The position numbers and the translations under genes were made by a program. DNA of 64,000 bases from Gliomastix tumulicola (lineage: Eukaryota; Ascomycota; Sordariomycetes; Hypocreales; Bionectriaceae), in the NCBI GenBank assembly GCA_001599755.1, contig BCHX01000005.1, positions 4,088,409-4,152,408 of the forward strand, in the 5' to 3' direction. Shown here one piece after another: positions 53,471 to 64,000 of the stretch (its first letter is position 1; every line of letters starts with the position of its first letter). The notes beneath the pieces were generated by a model. That model did not search any database and had not been told where the DNA came from. It worked only from the letters and a program-made list of their open reading frames with translations.

Positions 53471-55197
53471 CTTGATGGCTGTATGTGTGGTGGAATAGAA
53501 GATTGATAGCGTAGGAGGTTGAAAAGATAACACTGAGTCTTGGAGAACGATGAGGTCTTAATGTTTGTGGGTTGAATGTTGGCTGCTTCCCAGTCCAAAG
53601 GCGGCGGGAATCCGACCTTAATATACTCGTACGTCCGCATAGGTATCCGCACAAAATGACCTGTCTGTTACTTGTAGTCGCTTTCACGGGGTAAAGAAGG
53701 GTTGAACTTTGGTTTCCGTGGCAGGGATCGGCACTCACCTCTCAACGGAGTTGGACCGTCGCTATTGGCAGGGGGTGGCATAACTAATACCTAGCATATA
53801 CCCCAGGTCGCTGTCAAACCTGAAACATGGCCCAGCCGATCAGCCGTGCCAAGCGGCCGTTTCATTGCACACTGAGCAGTCCTTGTAGCTAATCCTCAGG
53901 TTGTCTGCAGTAGGCGAAAAGAATAACACATCAAGCGCATTTGATGGTGCGGGTGAGGTCTTCGTCCGGTGATTTCTTTCACCCGCCAACCCATGTGTCA
54001 CTTAAGGCCTTTGGCATGCCCCCGACCGACCGAACCCTGTCGCAATCCTTGTTTAACTAGGGTCGAATTCCAAAGTTCAAACTGGGGAAGAAGTCGGCAG
54101 CCACGCACCCCTGGAGGCGTGCATGAGACTCGGAGCCCGAGTCGGACACCGCTAATTCGTAGGTGACATCTGCTCTTCAAGCGGGGGAAGAAATACACGG
54201 CACAAATGATTGTGGTGTTTGGTGAGTATCTGTGCCGTGTATTTCTTCCCCCGCTTGCCCTTGTACAAGGATGCATCCCATGCGTGTGTGTCTCATGTGG
54301 CCCAACTTGCACCTACGAGGAGGCCCGAGCGGTGAAGGCCGAGGTTCGACTGCAGGGCCCCTTGCCATATGGCGATGCCATCGTCCCATTGATCCTAGTC
54401 TTCCTCCACAGCCCCGATAAGAACTCATCCGCTTTCGTTGGATTGTTTGCCCGTACAATCATGTTCCGTCTATCGTAAACGTGGTTCTTTTTATACTCTC
54501 GCACCCAGGCAGGTTTGAATTTTGAAGCTGCAGTGCCCCCTTTCCAGATTAGCCGACAACCAAATAAGATCAAACGTACTACGGTCTCAGAATAAACAGA
54601 GTCGCATTGGACAGACCGCCGATCTGAGCCTACTTAGGGATTACGCGACTTACCCATACACCCGTGCATTAAAACCACATAAGAGTAAAGTGTTCCAGTT
54701 GCTTATACTGACTTGGAGCATTGGGCCCAGGCCCAGGCCCCGGAAAGAGGGAATAACCTCCATTCGATCGAGTAGCAATTTTTCAATCAATCATTAATCG
54801 CAACACCAATTGACTGCCTGCCTATTGTGATGATCTCTCTCTCTCTCTGCTTTATCCAATCGGGTGGCTAGCTTATCGACTCTATTCATCTCGAACACCT
54901 GAGGAAAACACTGACCGCATAGCTCAACACGATGATACGGCACAACATCTACCCGGCCGGATAACAAACTGTTATCCCCAATTTCATATGTGAAGAAGTA
55001 GTATTAATTAATCATTAAATGAGATTAAGATAAGCATGCTTACTACTAAAAGTTACATGCTTTTCCCAATGTCAAAGGTTAACTACTCGCTTAGAGGTTA
55101 TTGCTTGGTCTCACCCTCCCTACTCATCTCAAGAGACCGACCTTATGAAAATACAGACATCCGTGGCGCCTTGAAGTTAATAGACCAGACACGACAT
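53471..55197. other. AT-richer, gene-poor region, 1.7 kb
   Basis: No gene supported. Contains the long inverted repeat at 54178-54257, a CT microsatellite near 54833-54848 and an AT-rich stretch around 54990-55040. It may be a decayed repeat island. Confidence 0.45.
54178..54257. repeat. Perfect 27-bp inverted repeat with 26-base loop
   Basis: Arms 54178-54204 and 54231-54257 are exact reverse complements (arm begins CAAGCGGGGGAAGAAATACA). The loop is 54205-54230. A transcript from either strand would fold into a 27-bp hairpin. It is far too long to be chance in 64 kb; candidates are a mini-transposon end pair, a small-RNA precursor, or a recombination product. Confidence 0.85.
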
Positions 55198-55605
55198 CTA
55201 ATAGGTCTTCTTGAGCATGATGCCCTGCTCGAGGTCTTGGGACGGGTGGAACAGACGCGGATTGGCGTCGAGGAGGCCAAAGTCCTCCACGATATGGAGA
55301 ACCATGAGGAGGAAGCCGTTGAGAAGAATAACGAGGGCGGCTAGCTCAAGCGTAGTCGTCCAATCAGGCCGATCTTCGGGGAAGGTGAGATAGATAATGC
55401 TGTTAAACATGAGGAGGATGATGAGCCGGAACCTGAAACCTGTGACGGTGTTCATGCTGGCGAAGAAGGCGCGAGCGTTAAGCGGCATGGCTGGTAGATA
55501 TCGGATGTCAGTGAGTGCCGTCTCGATATCTGGTGTCCTTGGTGTCGGTTGAAAAAACAAGGATTTTTTCGCCTCTGGTAAAGGAGCGACGTGTTTTATA
55601 GGCAT
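55198..55605 (-). CDS. Small two-helix membrane protein, hypothetical
   Basis: Single exon, 135 aa, starting at an ATG at 55605. It has a Pro-rich N-terminus (MPIKHVAPLPEAKKSLFF), a short middle, and two hydrophobic segments (FRLIILLMFNSIIYLTF and LELAALVILLNGFLLMVLHIV) separated by a polar turn, then a tail ending MLKKTY. No family recognised. The frame is clean and codon use looks coding, but this AT-rich, repeat-bearing part of the window is a poor place for genes, and no homolog comes to mind, so it may not be real. Confidence 0.5.
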   Translation of the reverse strand: MPIKHVAPLPEAKKSLFFQPTPRTPDIETALTDIRYLPAMPLNARAFFASMNTVTGFRFRLIILLMFNSIIYLTFPEDRPDWTTTLELAALVILLNGFLLMVLHIVEDFGLLDANPRLFHPSQDLEQGIMLKKTY

Positions 55606-56339
55606 TTAGAGGTTTGAAAATGCTTAGCCAGCTTGCTGTGAGAACTGCCGTTCCCTGATACCAATTCGTGCTGTTCTCACGGATACCCATTTAGTAACAC
55701 TAGCAAGACTAGCGAATGAGACGCATCTTGTCATGAACTTGAGGGAGCTCCCTGGGAACAGCTCCCAAAACTCATCCAAGAAACCTAAGGCAGTTCAGAG
55801 GAAGCTCTCCGAACAGATATCCGGTGTCATGTCCGGCTCAACATGTTGACATTGAGTCGTTAGTTACAGCTCAAACTCCTCACATCATGTGAATTAGGGG
55901 GAAAGGTTTACTGATCAGACGGTATTTGCGAAATTCTTGATGCTTATGAACTTATTCTATGATTTTGAACCAAGGAACACCCCCCGACAGAGCGAGGCTA
56001 GTATGCACAGATCAACTTACTTCGAGGGTAGTCGGATAGTGCACGGAGCTTAACCAGAACGTCACATTCCTGCTTCAATAGTAACAAGCAATGACAGGGT
56101 GGCGGGGAAGAAATTTGCAGCCCATGGACACTTGTTACTCGGTGGCTATCTGGTGGTTGGGAGTTGCAAACTCGGGGCTGGCAAAACTATCGTGAGCGCC
56201 ACTTTCTCGCTGGAGAAGCAATTGTTATATCTATGTGCCCGATCATTTTACTCGCCATCTTCCCTCCTTTCATGTTTTCCCATCTCATCATATTAACCAT
56301 CAAGCACCAGACCCTTTCTCATATACGTTGCCATCCAAC
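55606..56339. other. Intergenic, about 730 bp, AT-rich
   Basis: No gene supported. TTTTCC runs and a CT-rich leader lie just before the ATG at 56340. Confidence 0.45.
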
Positions 56340-57189
56340 ATGCGGCTCACAACGGTCGTTCTCGTCGCTGCCGCCATGGTGGCCGCCCTTCCGTAAGTCC
56401 AGTTGCCCAAATTGCTCGCATGGCTGGTCGCAACTCTGTCCACAAGATTGGAGTTTGTTTTCTTGCTTTTCATTTCTTCTTCTTCCCTGAACGGATGGCT
56501 CGATAGTCACAGCTTTCTATCCTTGAACTCGACACAAGCAACCCAACATGCTGTCTACACACGCGTTTTCATGCTCACATGACAGTAGCAAAATGCCGAC
56601 GGGTAAAAATGAGGTGAAGACCGCCGACGAGCCTCGAGGGTTTACCTTTGACCTTGACCCAGCCCCGGAGCCCGAGGAGTCCGATTCCGCAGACACCAAG
56701 GACTCCGATGGCAGCAAGGACTCGGAAAAAGAGGAGGAGGAGGAGAAGGAGAAGGAGAATAAAAAGAACAAGGATGAGGAGAAGGAGATCCGTCCCAGCC
56801 CCCGCGCCGGCCCGAAGCCCAAGGACTGCGGCACCCACATCGACCTCGACACGGCCGAGAAGCTGGAGGAGCTCAAGGACAAGGAGCTCCTCCAGGGCGG
56901 GCTGACCATCGAGGACAGCAAGCTCATACGGAAGCTCCAGAAGTCGGTCAAGAAGCATCGCGATGACAGGCTGGACTGCGTGCTGCAGGCGCCGCGCCGC
57001 GAGAAGGAGAGGGAGCTGCTGCAGGACCAGATCAACTGGAAGATGCAGCAGATGGAGAACCTCAAGAACGAGACGTGGAGGGAGCTCAAGTTGGATCTTT
57101 TGAGCACGGAGATCGGCGAGCTGGTGGCCGAGAAGAACAATTACCACATCTCGGAGCGGAAGCCTGGCCGGATCTTGGAGGATTCGTGA
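56340..57189 (+). CDS. Secreted, highly charged helical protein of unknown function
   Basis: Two exons, 56340-56392 and 56586-57189, 218 aa. The first exon codes only a signal peptide (MRLTTVVLVAAAMVAALP). The 193-bp intron starts GTAAGT and ends ATGACAG; it is longer than neighbours' introns, so an additional small exon inside it is possible. The mature protein is dominated by Asp/Glu/Lys: a disordered acidic stretch at about 45-85 with a run of Glu (KEEEEEKEKENKKNK), then helical segments (AEKLEELKDKELLQGG, SKLIRKLQKSVKKHRDD, REKERELLQDQINWKMQQME) likely to form coiled coils. Only two cysteines remain in the mature part. No family is recognised; candidate effector or cell-surface protein. 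Confidence 0.6.
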
Positions 57190-57376
57190 TTTATCTTCTT
57201 ATTTCCCAACTAGATGTGACCTTAGATATCCTACTAAAATTATATTTCAAGACCAGGAAAAGCAACAGAATGTGCATTAGCATGACAGCATGCCATCACC
57301 GTCTCGTGAGTCCCAGACTTTGTAGTAAGTTCCTGCGATGCAATTCATAGTGCCCAGCTTACCAGTGTCGTATCTC

Positions 57377-58742
57377 TTAGCTGACAACGCCAGTTCCCGC
57401 TTGGGACTTGACACGAGCGCAGATGCAGGACGCAGGATCGAGCCTTAGATGAAGTTGTCAGCCAAGATCCGCGTTTCCAAGTTCAAACCAACAAGTAGCC
57501 TGTAGAGAGGAACTTACGTGTAAGAGTAAGGGGGGTTGGCATGCCCCGTCTGCGTAATGGTATAAGGGCTGTTCACGAACACATTGTTGCGCTGCGTCAC
57601 AAAGCCCTGGATGTCCGCGTCCAGGTTCGTCATGATGGCCGACTTGACGTTGGTGAACGAGTTTGCCTCGACGAGGGCACGGGCACCCTCGCGGATGTTG
57701 AGTCCGGATGCCGGGATGTCCTCGTAGCAGCTCGAGTAGATGTGGCCCGTGCCGAAGCGGAGGGACGGCGTGCGCGAGTTGACGTTGTTCCACCAGTTGT
57801 GGTGGTAGGTCACGCGGAGCTTGCCGGTATCCTCGGCAGCATTGCTGGCTGAGTGGCCGATCAGACTGCCCTTCCACTGCGATTCCATCACTGTCAGCAT
57901 TCGACCATCAAAGGGAAGGCTGGGACGTACGTGGTCGCTGAAGGTGTTCCAGGAAACAGTGACCAGGTCGGACGCATGGGTGATGTCAAGCAGGCCGTCA
58001 TAGTAGTCCTTGTCACCGACGATTCCGTCATTCTTAAACACATTGTGGTCGACCCAGACGTTGACGGCATTGTCCAGAGCCAGGCTATCGCGGCCCTCGC
58101 CGGGGCGCAGGAACTGCAAATTCCGAATGATGACATTGCTGACACGCCGGATGCGAAGACCGCCACCGGTGAAGCCTTTGCTCGAGCATCAGTCGCGAAC
58201 CCCAAGACAAAATTCACCACAATCGACTCACCAGAGTTGGAGCCGACACCGACGATGGTGGTGCTCCCCTTGACATCAATGATCCCGCAGCCGCTCAGCA
58301 TCCCGGACACGCGGATGACGCCGCCATTGTTCACGGCAGAGCTGAGGGCCGAGCATGAAGTCACAGTCGTTCCCGAACCGCTGCCGCCACCGGTTGTCCC
58401 AGCGCCGTAGCCGACGAGCTGGTTCACAGAAGCGGCGGTGCAAGATCCGGTGGGCTGGGGATTGCTCCCGCCTCCAGTAGACGTGGCAGGGGGCGGGTCA
58501 CTCCCGCCAGAACCAGGCACGCACTGGGAGTACCATTCATTCTGCACAACACAGGTGTATCCTACGATCCTGTCAATGTTTCTGAGGGGAGAGGCCGCTG
58601 TCCAGCTGAGGGGCATACCTGAAACGCAGGTGGTCGGGCCAGTCCAGCCTTGGCCGCCACATTGACCCCATGCACTCTGCTGAGCCCCTACAGTGCCGCT
58701 CAGGGCAAGGAGGACTGCTGCGGCGAGGTGAAGAGTCAGCAT
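57377..58742 (-). CDS. Pectate lyase (PL1) with N-terminal CBM1
   Basis: Five exons on the minus strand: 58742-58619, 58561-58232, 58175-57931, 57876-57518 and 57443-57377, 374 aa. Signal peptide 1-20, then a CBM1 (AWGQCGGQGWTGPTTCVSG...NEWYSQC) and a Gly/Pro/Ser/Thr linker. The parallel beta-helix starts near residue 90 (SCTAASVNQLVGYGAG). PL1 marks: TGGGLRIRRVSNVIIRNLQF, VNVWVDHNVFKN (calcium-binding Asp), YYDGLLDITHASDLVTVSWN, VTYHHNWWNNVNSRTPSLRFG (catalytic Arg region) and HIYSSCYEDIPASG. The last 22-codon exon supplies the conserved ending after a long intron. It cuts polygalacturonate by beta-elimination outside the cell. CBM1 at the N-terminus is a less common arrangement than C-terminal. 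Confidence 0.92.
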
Positions 58743-60966
58743 CTTGGGGAGTTTGAAAGATTGATGCCAATATGTGCTATTCGCAGATGCTGTGGACAGA
58801 CATCAATTAGCAAGCAAATTGCCGGCGGGAGGGGGGCATCATTCATATATCTCGGTATGTCATCACTTCGCCAGATATGCAGTACGAATCCCTCGGGGTC
58901 TCAATAAGCCACAGCCATAATACCTCCATATCATCTTCCCCAGTCTGCGAACGGCATGTCATGGCTGGTTGTTGGTTGACAGCTGAGAGCTCTCTCCACT
59001 GACCGGGAGTAAGCGACGCCGTCTGACAGGGCTGGCATGCCGAAAGGGGTAACGATTTGCTTCCATCCGTGCCCAGACAGTCGTGTATAAGAGCACCAAC
59101 CAGCGGCCTTCAGTGAGGGGAGGTGCATACGACTATCGGACCAGGCGGGCGTGTTGCATTCGGCCATCATATTGGCCAAGCTGTAGGGCCTCAGCGCCTC
59201 CCCGAGTGATTTCTGTCAGCGGGCAACTGTCTCACGCATATTGCTTTGTGACGCGGCCTTCTTGGTGGCGAGACGTCGCTAAGGGCCGACAATCGGTTCT
59301 AGAACCCGAGGCTCATCGCGAAAGATGTCTCGGCGACGGAGGTCCTACTTCCATTGAGCAGCCAAGAAATCAATCGGTATCCCCCTGTGGTGCGAACGTC
59401 GGCGGGCTTCCTCCCTATCACACCAGTTGCACTATCTCTTTATATTTCACGGTTTTCGTGTCTTTTTTCCGTTGGAAGAAACTTCCCACGTATCAGGGCT
59501 CTCTCTTTGATGCTAAGTCGTATCATGTCACTCGATTCATCGTAGCAACGGAGTACTCTCGGACTCAGGCTGGCCACCATTCCTGCGGTTACTAGCCAGG
59601 GGCAAAGCAGTCTTCTCGTATCGCAGTGGTCCTCCAAAGCCACCCCTGACATCATCTCCTTGGAATAGCTGATTTTGAACTTGGAACAGTGACGAAGAAC
59701 TGTGAAACTGGAGGCCTACCAAGTCAGGTCTTCTGTTGAGACAAGATCTAGATAGCGCGAGAGGCTTGCCCACTCTCGACTGCCATTGAACTTAGCGTAG
59801 GTCATTTATGACCAGGAATGCACATTGGTTTGTAACCAGGATGAGCGAGGGATACAATCCATAGGCTACCTCCTGGGAGCAGCAGCTCTGGACAGGCTGG
59901 ATCTCTCTTGATGTTAGTGATATTACCACGCTTTCCAAGTCTCATCACGGCGTGAGCTAGATCCAAATAAGCTTCTTGACAACGACATCAAAGGCTCGGG
60001 GGCCATGCTGCTTCAGCTTCCATCTTGGCCTGTCGCAGTGCTGTTTTGACGCGACAAGAAAATGGCGCCTGCTCCTGCTTGGCCCTGACCAGTTTTTAAC
60101 CCCCAAGCGTCAAATAAGGTGCCGGAATGCAGATCTAGCAGACAGCTGCCGATTGCATACAAGCTTATTTGGTGGAGTGAATATGCTTACTTAAAAGCAT
60201 GGTTGGTTTCAACCGCACAATGTGTGGTGCATGCACCCTGTCTCGATGCAACGTCTCAGGATGTTCTAGCAAGTTGACACTAAATTTCACCACGAGAGCT
60301 GCCAGAACGACGCAAATTCTGGCCAAATGCCCTCAATGACGACAAGTATCAAACAGTTTCGGTGCCTCTGTAGGGCCTCTGGCTTGTTTTACAAGGGGCT
60401 GCGACTCCACGTCTGGGGTTCGCCGATCTGCGACTCGCAGCGTCTCAGCCCGCACTTTTGGGCCACGATGCGTCTATTTTAACCTCCGTTTTGGCAGAAT
60501 CCACCGCGATGACTTTCTGCACGCTTCCCATTGGTCGCGTCTGTTTTTGAGGCTGTCTCGAGTTTCGAAGCAAACGCTTTTCTGACCGTTGTCAAACGCC
60601 AAGGAGTGCTCCCACCACACACTGCAGGCCCGTGGACGTGGACGAACCACGGTGGAAAACAACATTATCGAGAAGACTAAAAATAAAGATTGAGGTGTGT
60701 TTCTGCAGGTTTGTCCAGACTTCGCCCAGAGCTGTGGTGGTTTCGGCGCCTTGACGAGTGGTAGCAGGGGCTGCTGGTGCGTGGTTTGGGGTGCTTTGAA
60801 GCTATCGTCACTTGGCGCCCTGAGACTAAATACTTAAGCATCGCCGTGGATCGTCATTGTTGTTAAAAATCACGATCTACAATTCTATGCATCCTCATCT
60901 ACGACAACTGCATTGATACACCATCCCACAACGATACCCAAACATCTACCCCGATCATCCCCCACG
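58743..60966. other. Gene-poor region, 2.2 kb
   Basis: Lies between the pectate lyase and AA8-like genes and contains both upstream regions. Open frames on either strand have no domains or starts worth calling, and no repeats or RNA genes were recognised. Confidence 0.5.
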
Positions 60967-61842
60967 ATGCTCCCCCCACGAAACCTCCAACGCCACCACC
61001 GCCGGGCCTTCCACAGCAGAAACAGACACATCAACCCGCGAAGGGTCCTCGTCACCACCCTCCTTCTCCCGGCCTTTGCCCTCGCCCAAGATGACGACGA
61101 CCCGACCTCCTCCACGCGTCAGTTCTCCGAGCCCTTCCTCGACCAGGTCACCGGCCTCCAGATGGAGCGCTTCTTCGGCGCCCGTACACAGTTCGGCTTC
61201 GCGTTCGCGCTGCCCGAGGCCCAGCCCGTGGGTCCCGGTGCGGGCTCGTTCATAGGGCAGCTCTCCTTCCCGCTGGTCAACGGCGAGGGATGGGGGTCGT
61301 TTGGGCTGACGGGGGATATGGAGGGGAACTTCATCCTGGCTGTCTGGCCGGATGGCAACGGGGATGTCATGGCGTCGTTTCGCCAGGCCACTGATGAGGA
61401 TAACCCGCCCGAGGTCGCGGGTGCCTTCCAAGTCCGACCGCTTCCAGACGGCGTCACCGTCAACTCGACGTTCCTCTCCTACACCTTCCTCTGCGAGAAC
61501 TGCCTCGACAGCACACTCGGTCTCGGGCCCGAGGCCACGGGCGGCAACGCGGTGATGGGCTGGGCGCTATCGGAGCGGCCGCCGGTCGGGAACCCTGCTG
61601 ATCCGGGTGCGTTTCTTGATTTCCACGAGAGGGGGTTCGGACCGTTCACGGCACGGCTGGGACAAGCAAAGGCCGCCGGGTTCGAGGCTGTCGCGGCTAC
61701 GGCGCTGACTCCCGTGGCGGACTCGGGGAGTGCGGTTGACGCGGTGCCGGGGGCGTTCGCAGAGGGCAGCGGGGATGAGGATAGCGGTGCTGAGAGTGGC
61801 GATGATGGTGACGATAGCGACTTTGATGACGATGATGATTGA
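60967..61842 (+). CDS. AA8-like cytochrome-domain (cellobiose dehydrogenase cyt) secreted protein
   Basis: Single exon, 291 aa; the ATG at 60967 follows a non-ATG open stretch. A long basic n-region (about 30 residues, many Arg and His) precedes the hydrophobic signal (VLVTTLLLPAFALA). The domain from about residue 48 (FLDQVTGLQMERFFGARTQFGFAFALPE, then GWGSFGLTGDMEGNFILAVWPDGNGDVMASF) resembles the DOMON-type b-haem domain of cellobiose dehydrogenases and AA8 iron reductases. Candidate ligands are Met in GDMEGNF and His in FLDFHERGFGPF near residue 220, by analogy. There is no flavin domain or CBM. The C-terminus is a low-complexity acidic tail (runs of Asp, Glu and Gly). It could donate electrons to copper oxidases (LPMO) as other stand-alone AA8 proteins do; unproven. 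Confidence 0.75.
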   Translation: MLPPRNLQRHHRRAFHSRNRHINPRRVLVTTLLLPAFALAQDDDDPTSSTRQFSEPFLDQVTGLQMERFFGARTQFGFAFALPEAQPVGPGAGSFIGQLSFPLVNGEGWGSFGLTGDMEGNFILAVWPDGNGDVMASFRQATDEDNPPEVAGAFQVRPLPDGVTVNSTFLSYTFLCENCLDSTLGLGPEATGGNAVMGWALSERPPVGNPADPGAFLDFHERGFGPFTARLGQAKAAGFEAVAATALTPVADSGSAVDAVPGAFAEGSGDEDSGAESGDDGDDSDFDDDDD

Positions 61843-62004
61843 TTGTCGATTTTAGTTGGCAGATAGTCCTTCTCTGATACCTGACTTGATATTAAATGGC
61901 GTTACAAAGCGAATTTGACACATACATTGATTGCAATGATCCTCTCCTTTAAATTCAAGGTCCATGGTAGCTATTCAGTCGTCGACGTTCAAGTGCCATA
62001 ACAT

Positions 62005-63809
62005 CTACCTAATCAGACCCCCCCTCATCATCGTCTCGCTATCAACCGACAAATCAAGCGTGCAATCCTCATCCCACGGCCCGCACTCAGCCTCGCACAC
62101 CGTCTCCTGGTCCTCAGGCACCACGCCCGTATCAAAGTACTCCATCGCCAGCTTATCCCGGCACTCGCTCGGCGCCGACAGGAAGCCACAGTGGCCTTCG
62201 GCCTCGACGACGAGAACCCGCGATCCCGGGTGGCCCTCGGACATGTCCCGCGCCGCCTTGAGCGGGGTGACGGGGTCGAGACGCGAGGACACGAAGAGGA
62301 TCGGCGCGGCGGGCTTCCCCTCCACGACGTCCGGATCGGCCTCGGGCGACTCAAACGGCCCGTCGAAGTTCCAGCTGGGCCGGGCCGGCCAGCCAGCGCA
62401 CGCCAGGCGTCCGGCGACCCAGGCCTGGCCGAAGATATCGCTCTGGTCGACAACGTCCGCGACGTAGTCCTCCCACCACTCGGCCGTCTTGTTGCGCACG
62501 TCGTCCGCGTCGGAGCACCGGATGGCCAGTCCCTGCTCGGTGTTTGGTGCGTACAGAGGGTCGTAGGGGTCGCAGTTGTCCTGGAAGGACGACGAGCGGG
62601 CGAGCGGAATCAGCGCGGAGAGGTCGCCCTTGCTGATGGCGGTGTCGAGCCGCTCGGCGATGTTGTGGTAGGAGTAGATGGCCGTGTAGAAGGCGTTGCC
62701 GAACATGGTGCGAACGTCGGCGCCTGTGATGACGGTATCCAGACCCGTCTGATTCTGCTTGGGGACGTAAGCGACCTGCGGCGCCTCGTCCAGACCCTGG
62801 ATGAAGTCGTCGACACGGCCTCGGATGTCCTTGTGGGAGTCGTCGGTGTCGCGGTACAGAGTGCAGTTCTCGGCCGCAGCGTAGCAGCCCTCGAAGAACA
62901 CATCGTACATCTTATCCGTGTCGACCAACCCGTGGATCCAGCCAGGACCGCTGGTGTAGTCGTAGGCATCGACGACACCATCCAGGATGAGCCTCCCGAC
63001 GCGCCCCGGGAACAGGCTGGCAAAGACCTGCCCCAGGACCGTGCCGTACGAGAACCCGATGTACTGGAGACGCGCCTCCTTGCCGCCCAGATCGTGTCTC
63101 TTGGCGGACTTGTCGATCATGGCGACCATGTCCCGGGCCACGCTCGGCGAGTTCACGTACGGGAGGATCTCCTGGCCGGCGCAGCGCTGGCCAAAGGCAC
63201 GGGCCTGGGCGAGCGTGTAGGGGATGGTGTCGTACAGGCCTCCTCTGTTGCCGAACGTCTGCCTCATCTCTAGGCGGGAGAGGGATCGGCCAAGCGGGTC
63301 GTTGGGGTAGCCTTTGCAGTGTCAGCTCAGCAGTTCATCGCATTGAACATGTCTAAGGGACCAGGGTATGGGCACAAACAGTCAACATGGGGCGTGGAGT
63401 AGCCGACGCCGCGCGGATCAAAGGACACGATGTCGTAGTGCCGGACATTGGGCTTGTCCACGCGCGACTGGATATAAGGCCCGATGCCGAGCTGGCTGTC
63501 GACTCCCGAGCCGCCCGGCCCTCCGGGGTTGAAGAAGATGGGGCCGCCGTAGGTCGAGTGGTTGGTGGGCACGACAGCGGGGAGCTTGATAACGGCAATG
63601 GCGACCGTGCGGCCGTCATCCGTGCCGTTGTCGGCGGCGAGCCAGTCCAGGGGCAGCTCCAGACGGGCGCACTTGAACGTGTCGAAGCAGTCATGGTACT
63701 CGAGATCCGGGCTGGGCGTGATGTCGTCCCACTCAAAGGGCCGTGCATCTGACAGGGCAGCGGTCGCCGCGAGACTCACGGCAGCGAACCGCCGGATGGT
63801 GCAGAACAT
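62005..63809 (-). CDS. Secreted S33 serine peptidase (tripeptidyl aminopeptidase type)
   Basis: Two exons on the minus strand, 63809-63380 and 63311-62005, 578 aa. The intron starts with the uncommon GTTTGT but keeps frame (DCYPNDPLG). Signal peptide about 1-22 (MFCTIRRFAAVSLAATAALSDA). The alpha/beta-hydrolase domain has the oxyanion motif FFNPGGPGGSGVD, YDIVSFDPRGVG (strand 4-5 region), IGFSYGTVLGQVFASLFP (G-x-S-x-G with the nucleophile Ser), and in the C-terminal TAP-like domain PILFVSSRLDPVTPLKAARD (catalytic Asp) and VVEAEGHCGFLSAPSEC (catalytic His). Family members remove tri- or dipeptides, or act as proline-type aminopeptidases or esterases. Substrate here unknown. A TATATGAAG-like box lies about 75 bases upstream. 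Confidence 0.92.
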
Positions 63810-64000
63810 GTTTGGCGCGGAGACGATGAACAGCTCTTGCGAGTGTGCTCGACGTCAAGCCAAACAGTGGCCATGGCAAGCACCTTCATATAAGCAGACC
63901 AAACAGCCCCCAACTTCCTCACCGCGTCGAACTCCCGCTGTGCCATTGCCCGACAGCAGTGGCAGTACATGACGATCACCATTTTCCGCTCTTGGCGTTT
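63810..64000. other. Upstream flank of the S33 gene, window edge
   Basis: Promoter and leader of the minus-strand peptidase gene. TATA-like sequence near 63884-63890. Nothing else recognised. Confidence 0.5.

Noticed and set aside
62191..63273. 360-codon plus-strand open frame
   Set aside because: Antisense shadow of the S33 peptidase, starting without an ATG and lacking any family motif.

Overview
This window is genomic DNA from a filamentous ascomycete (Pezizomycotina). Genes are split by short introns (about 50-110 bp, GTRNGY...YAG with CTRAY-type branch points), a Zn2Cys6 regulator and a HET-domain gene are present, and several secreted plant-cell-wall proteins carry fungal CBM1 modules, which suggests a plant-associated or litter-degrading species. 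I cannot name the genus. All exon joins were worked out by eye from reading frames, splice signals and family expectations. Many apparent ORF starts in eukaryotic frames are not ATG, so starts were reset to ATG.

Layout. 0-5 kb: a small YciI-like protein gene, then a divergent proline-catabolism pair (proline dehydrogenase on the minus strand, P5C dehydrogenase on the plus strand) whose shared promoter holds four GATA-factor-type sites. 5-16 kb: a Tle1/DUF2235-like hydrolase, a Cip1-like secreted protein ending in CBM1, a small membrane-anchored subtilase and a Ulp1-like SUMO protease with an in-frame TAG near its 5' end. 16-34 kb: a compact carbohydrate block: GH78-like enzyme, MFS sugar transporter, GH3 beta-glucosidase with no secretion signal, Zn2Cys6 regulator, second MFS sugar transporter, and a secreted GH32 fructan hydrolase. 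This is the best candidate for a co-regulated system: import of plant glycosides or oligosaccharides, hydrolysis in the cytosol, and control by a linked regulator.

34-47 kb: a multi-pass membrane protein; a decayed glycosidase gene lying between two copies of a dispersed repeat with a tRNA-like B box; a secreted beta-propeller (carboxymuconate-cyclase-like) protein; a long gene-poor stretch; a HET-domain protein; and a short secreted histidine phosphatase. 47-64 kb: a third MFS transporter, a GT31-like pseudogene broken by about five same-direction frameshifts and a stop, a Kex2-site cysteine-rich secreted peptide, a perfect 27-bp inverted repeat, two orphan small proteins, a CBM1 pectate lyase, an AA8-like cytochrome-domain protein, and a secreted S33 peptidase.

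Overall, the intact genes suit a fungus feeding on plant polymers and glycosides (pectin, cellulose-associated material, fructan, rhamnosides, proline). The gene-poor interval (about 36-38 kb and 51-56 kb) collects repeats and broken genes.
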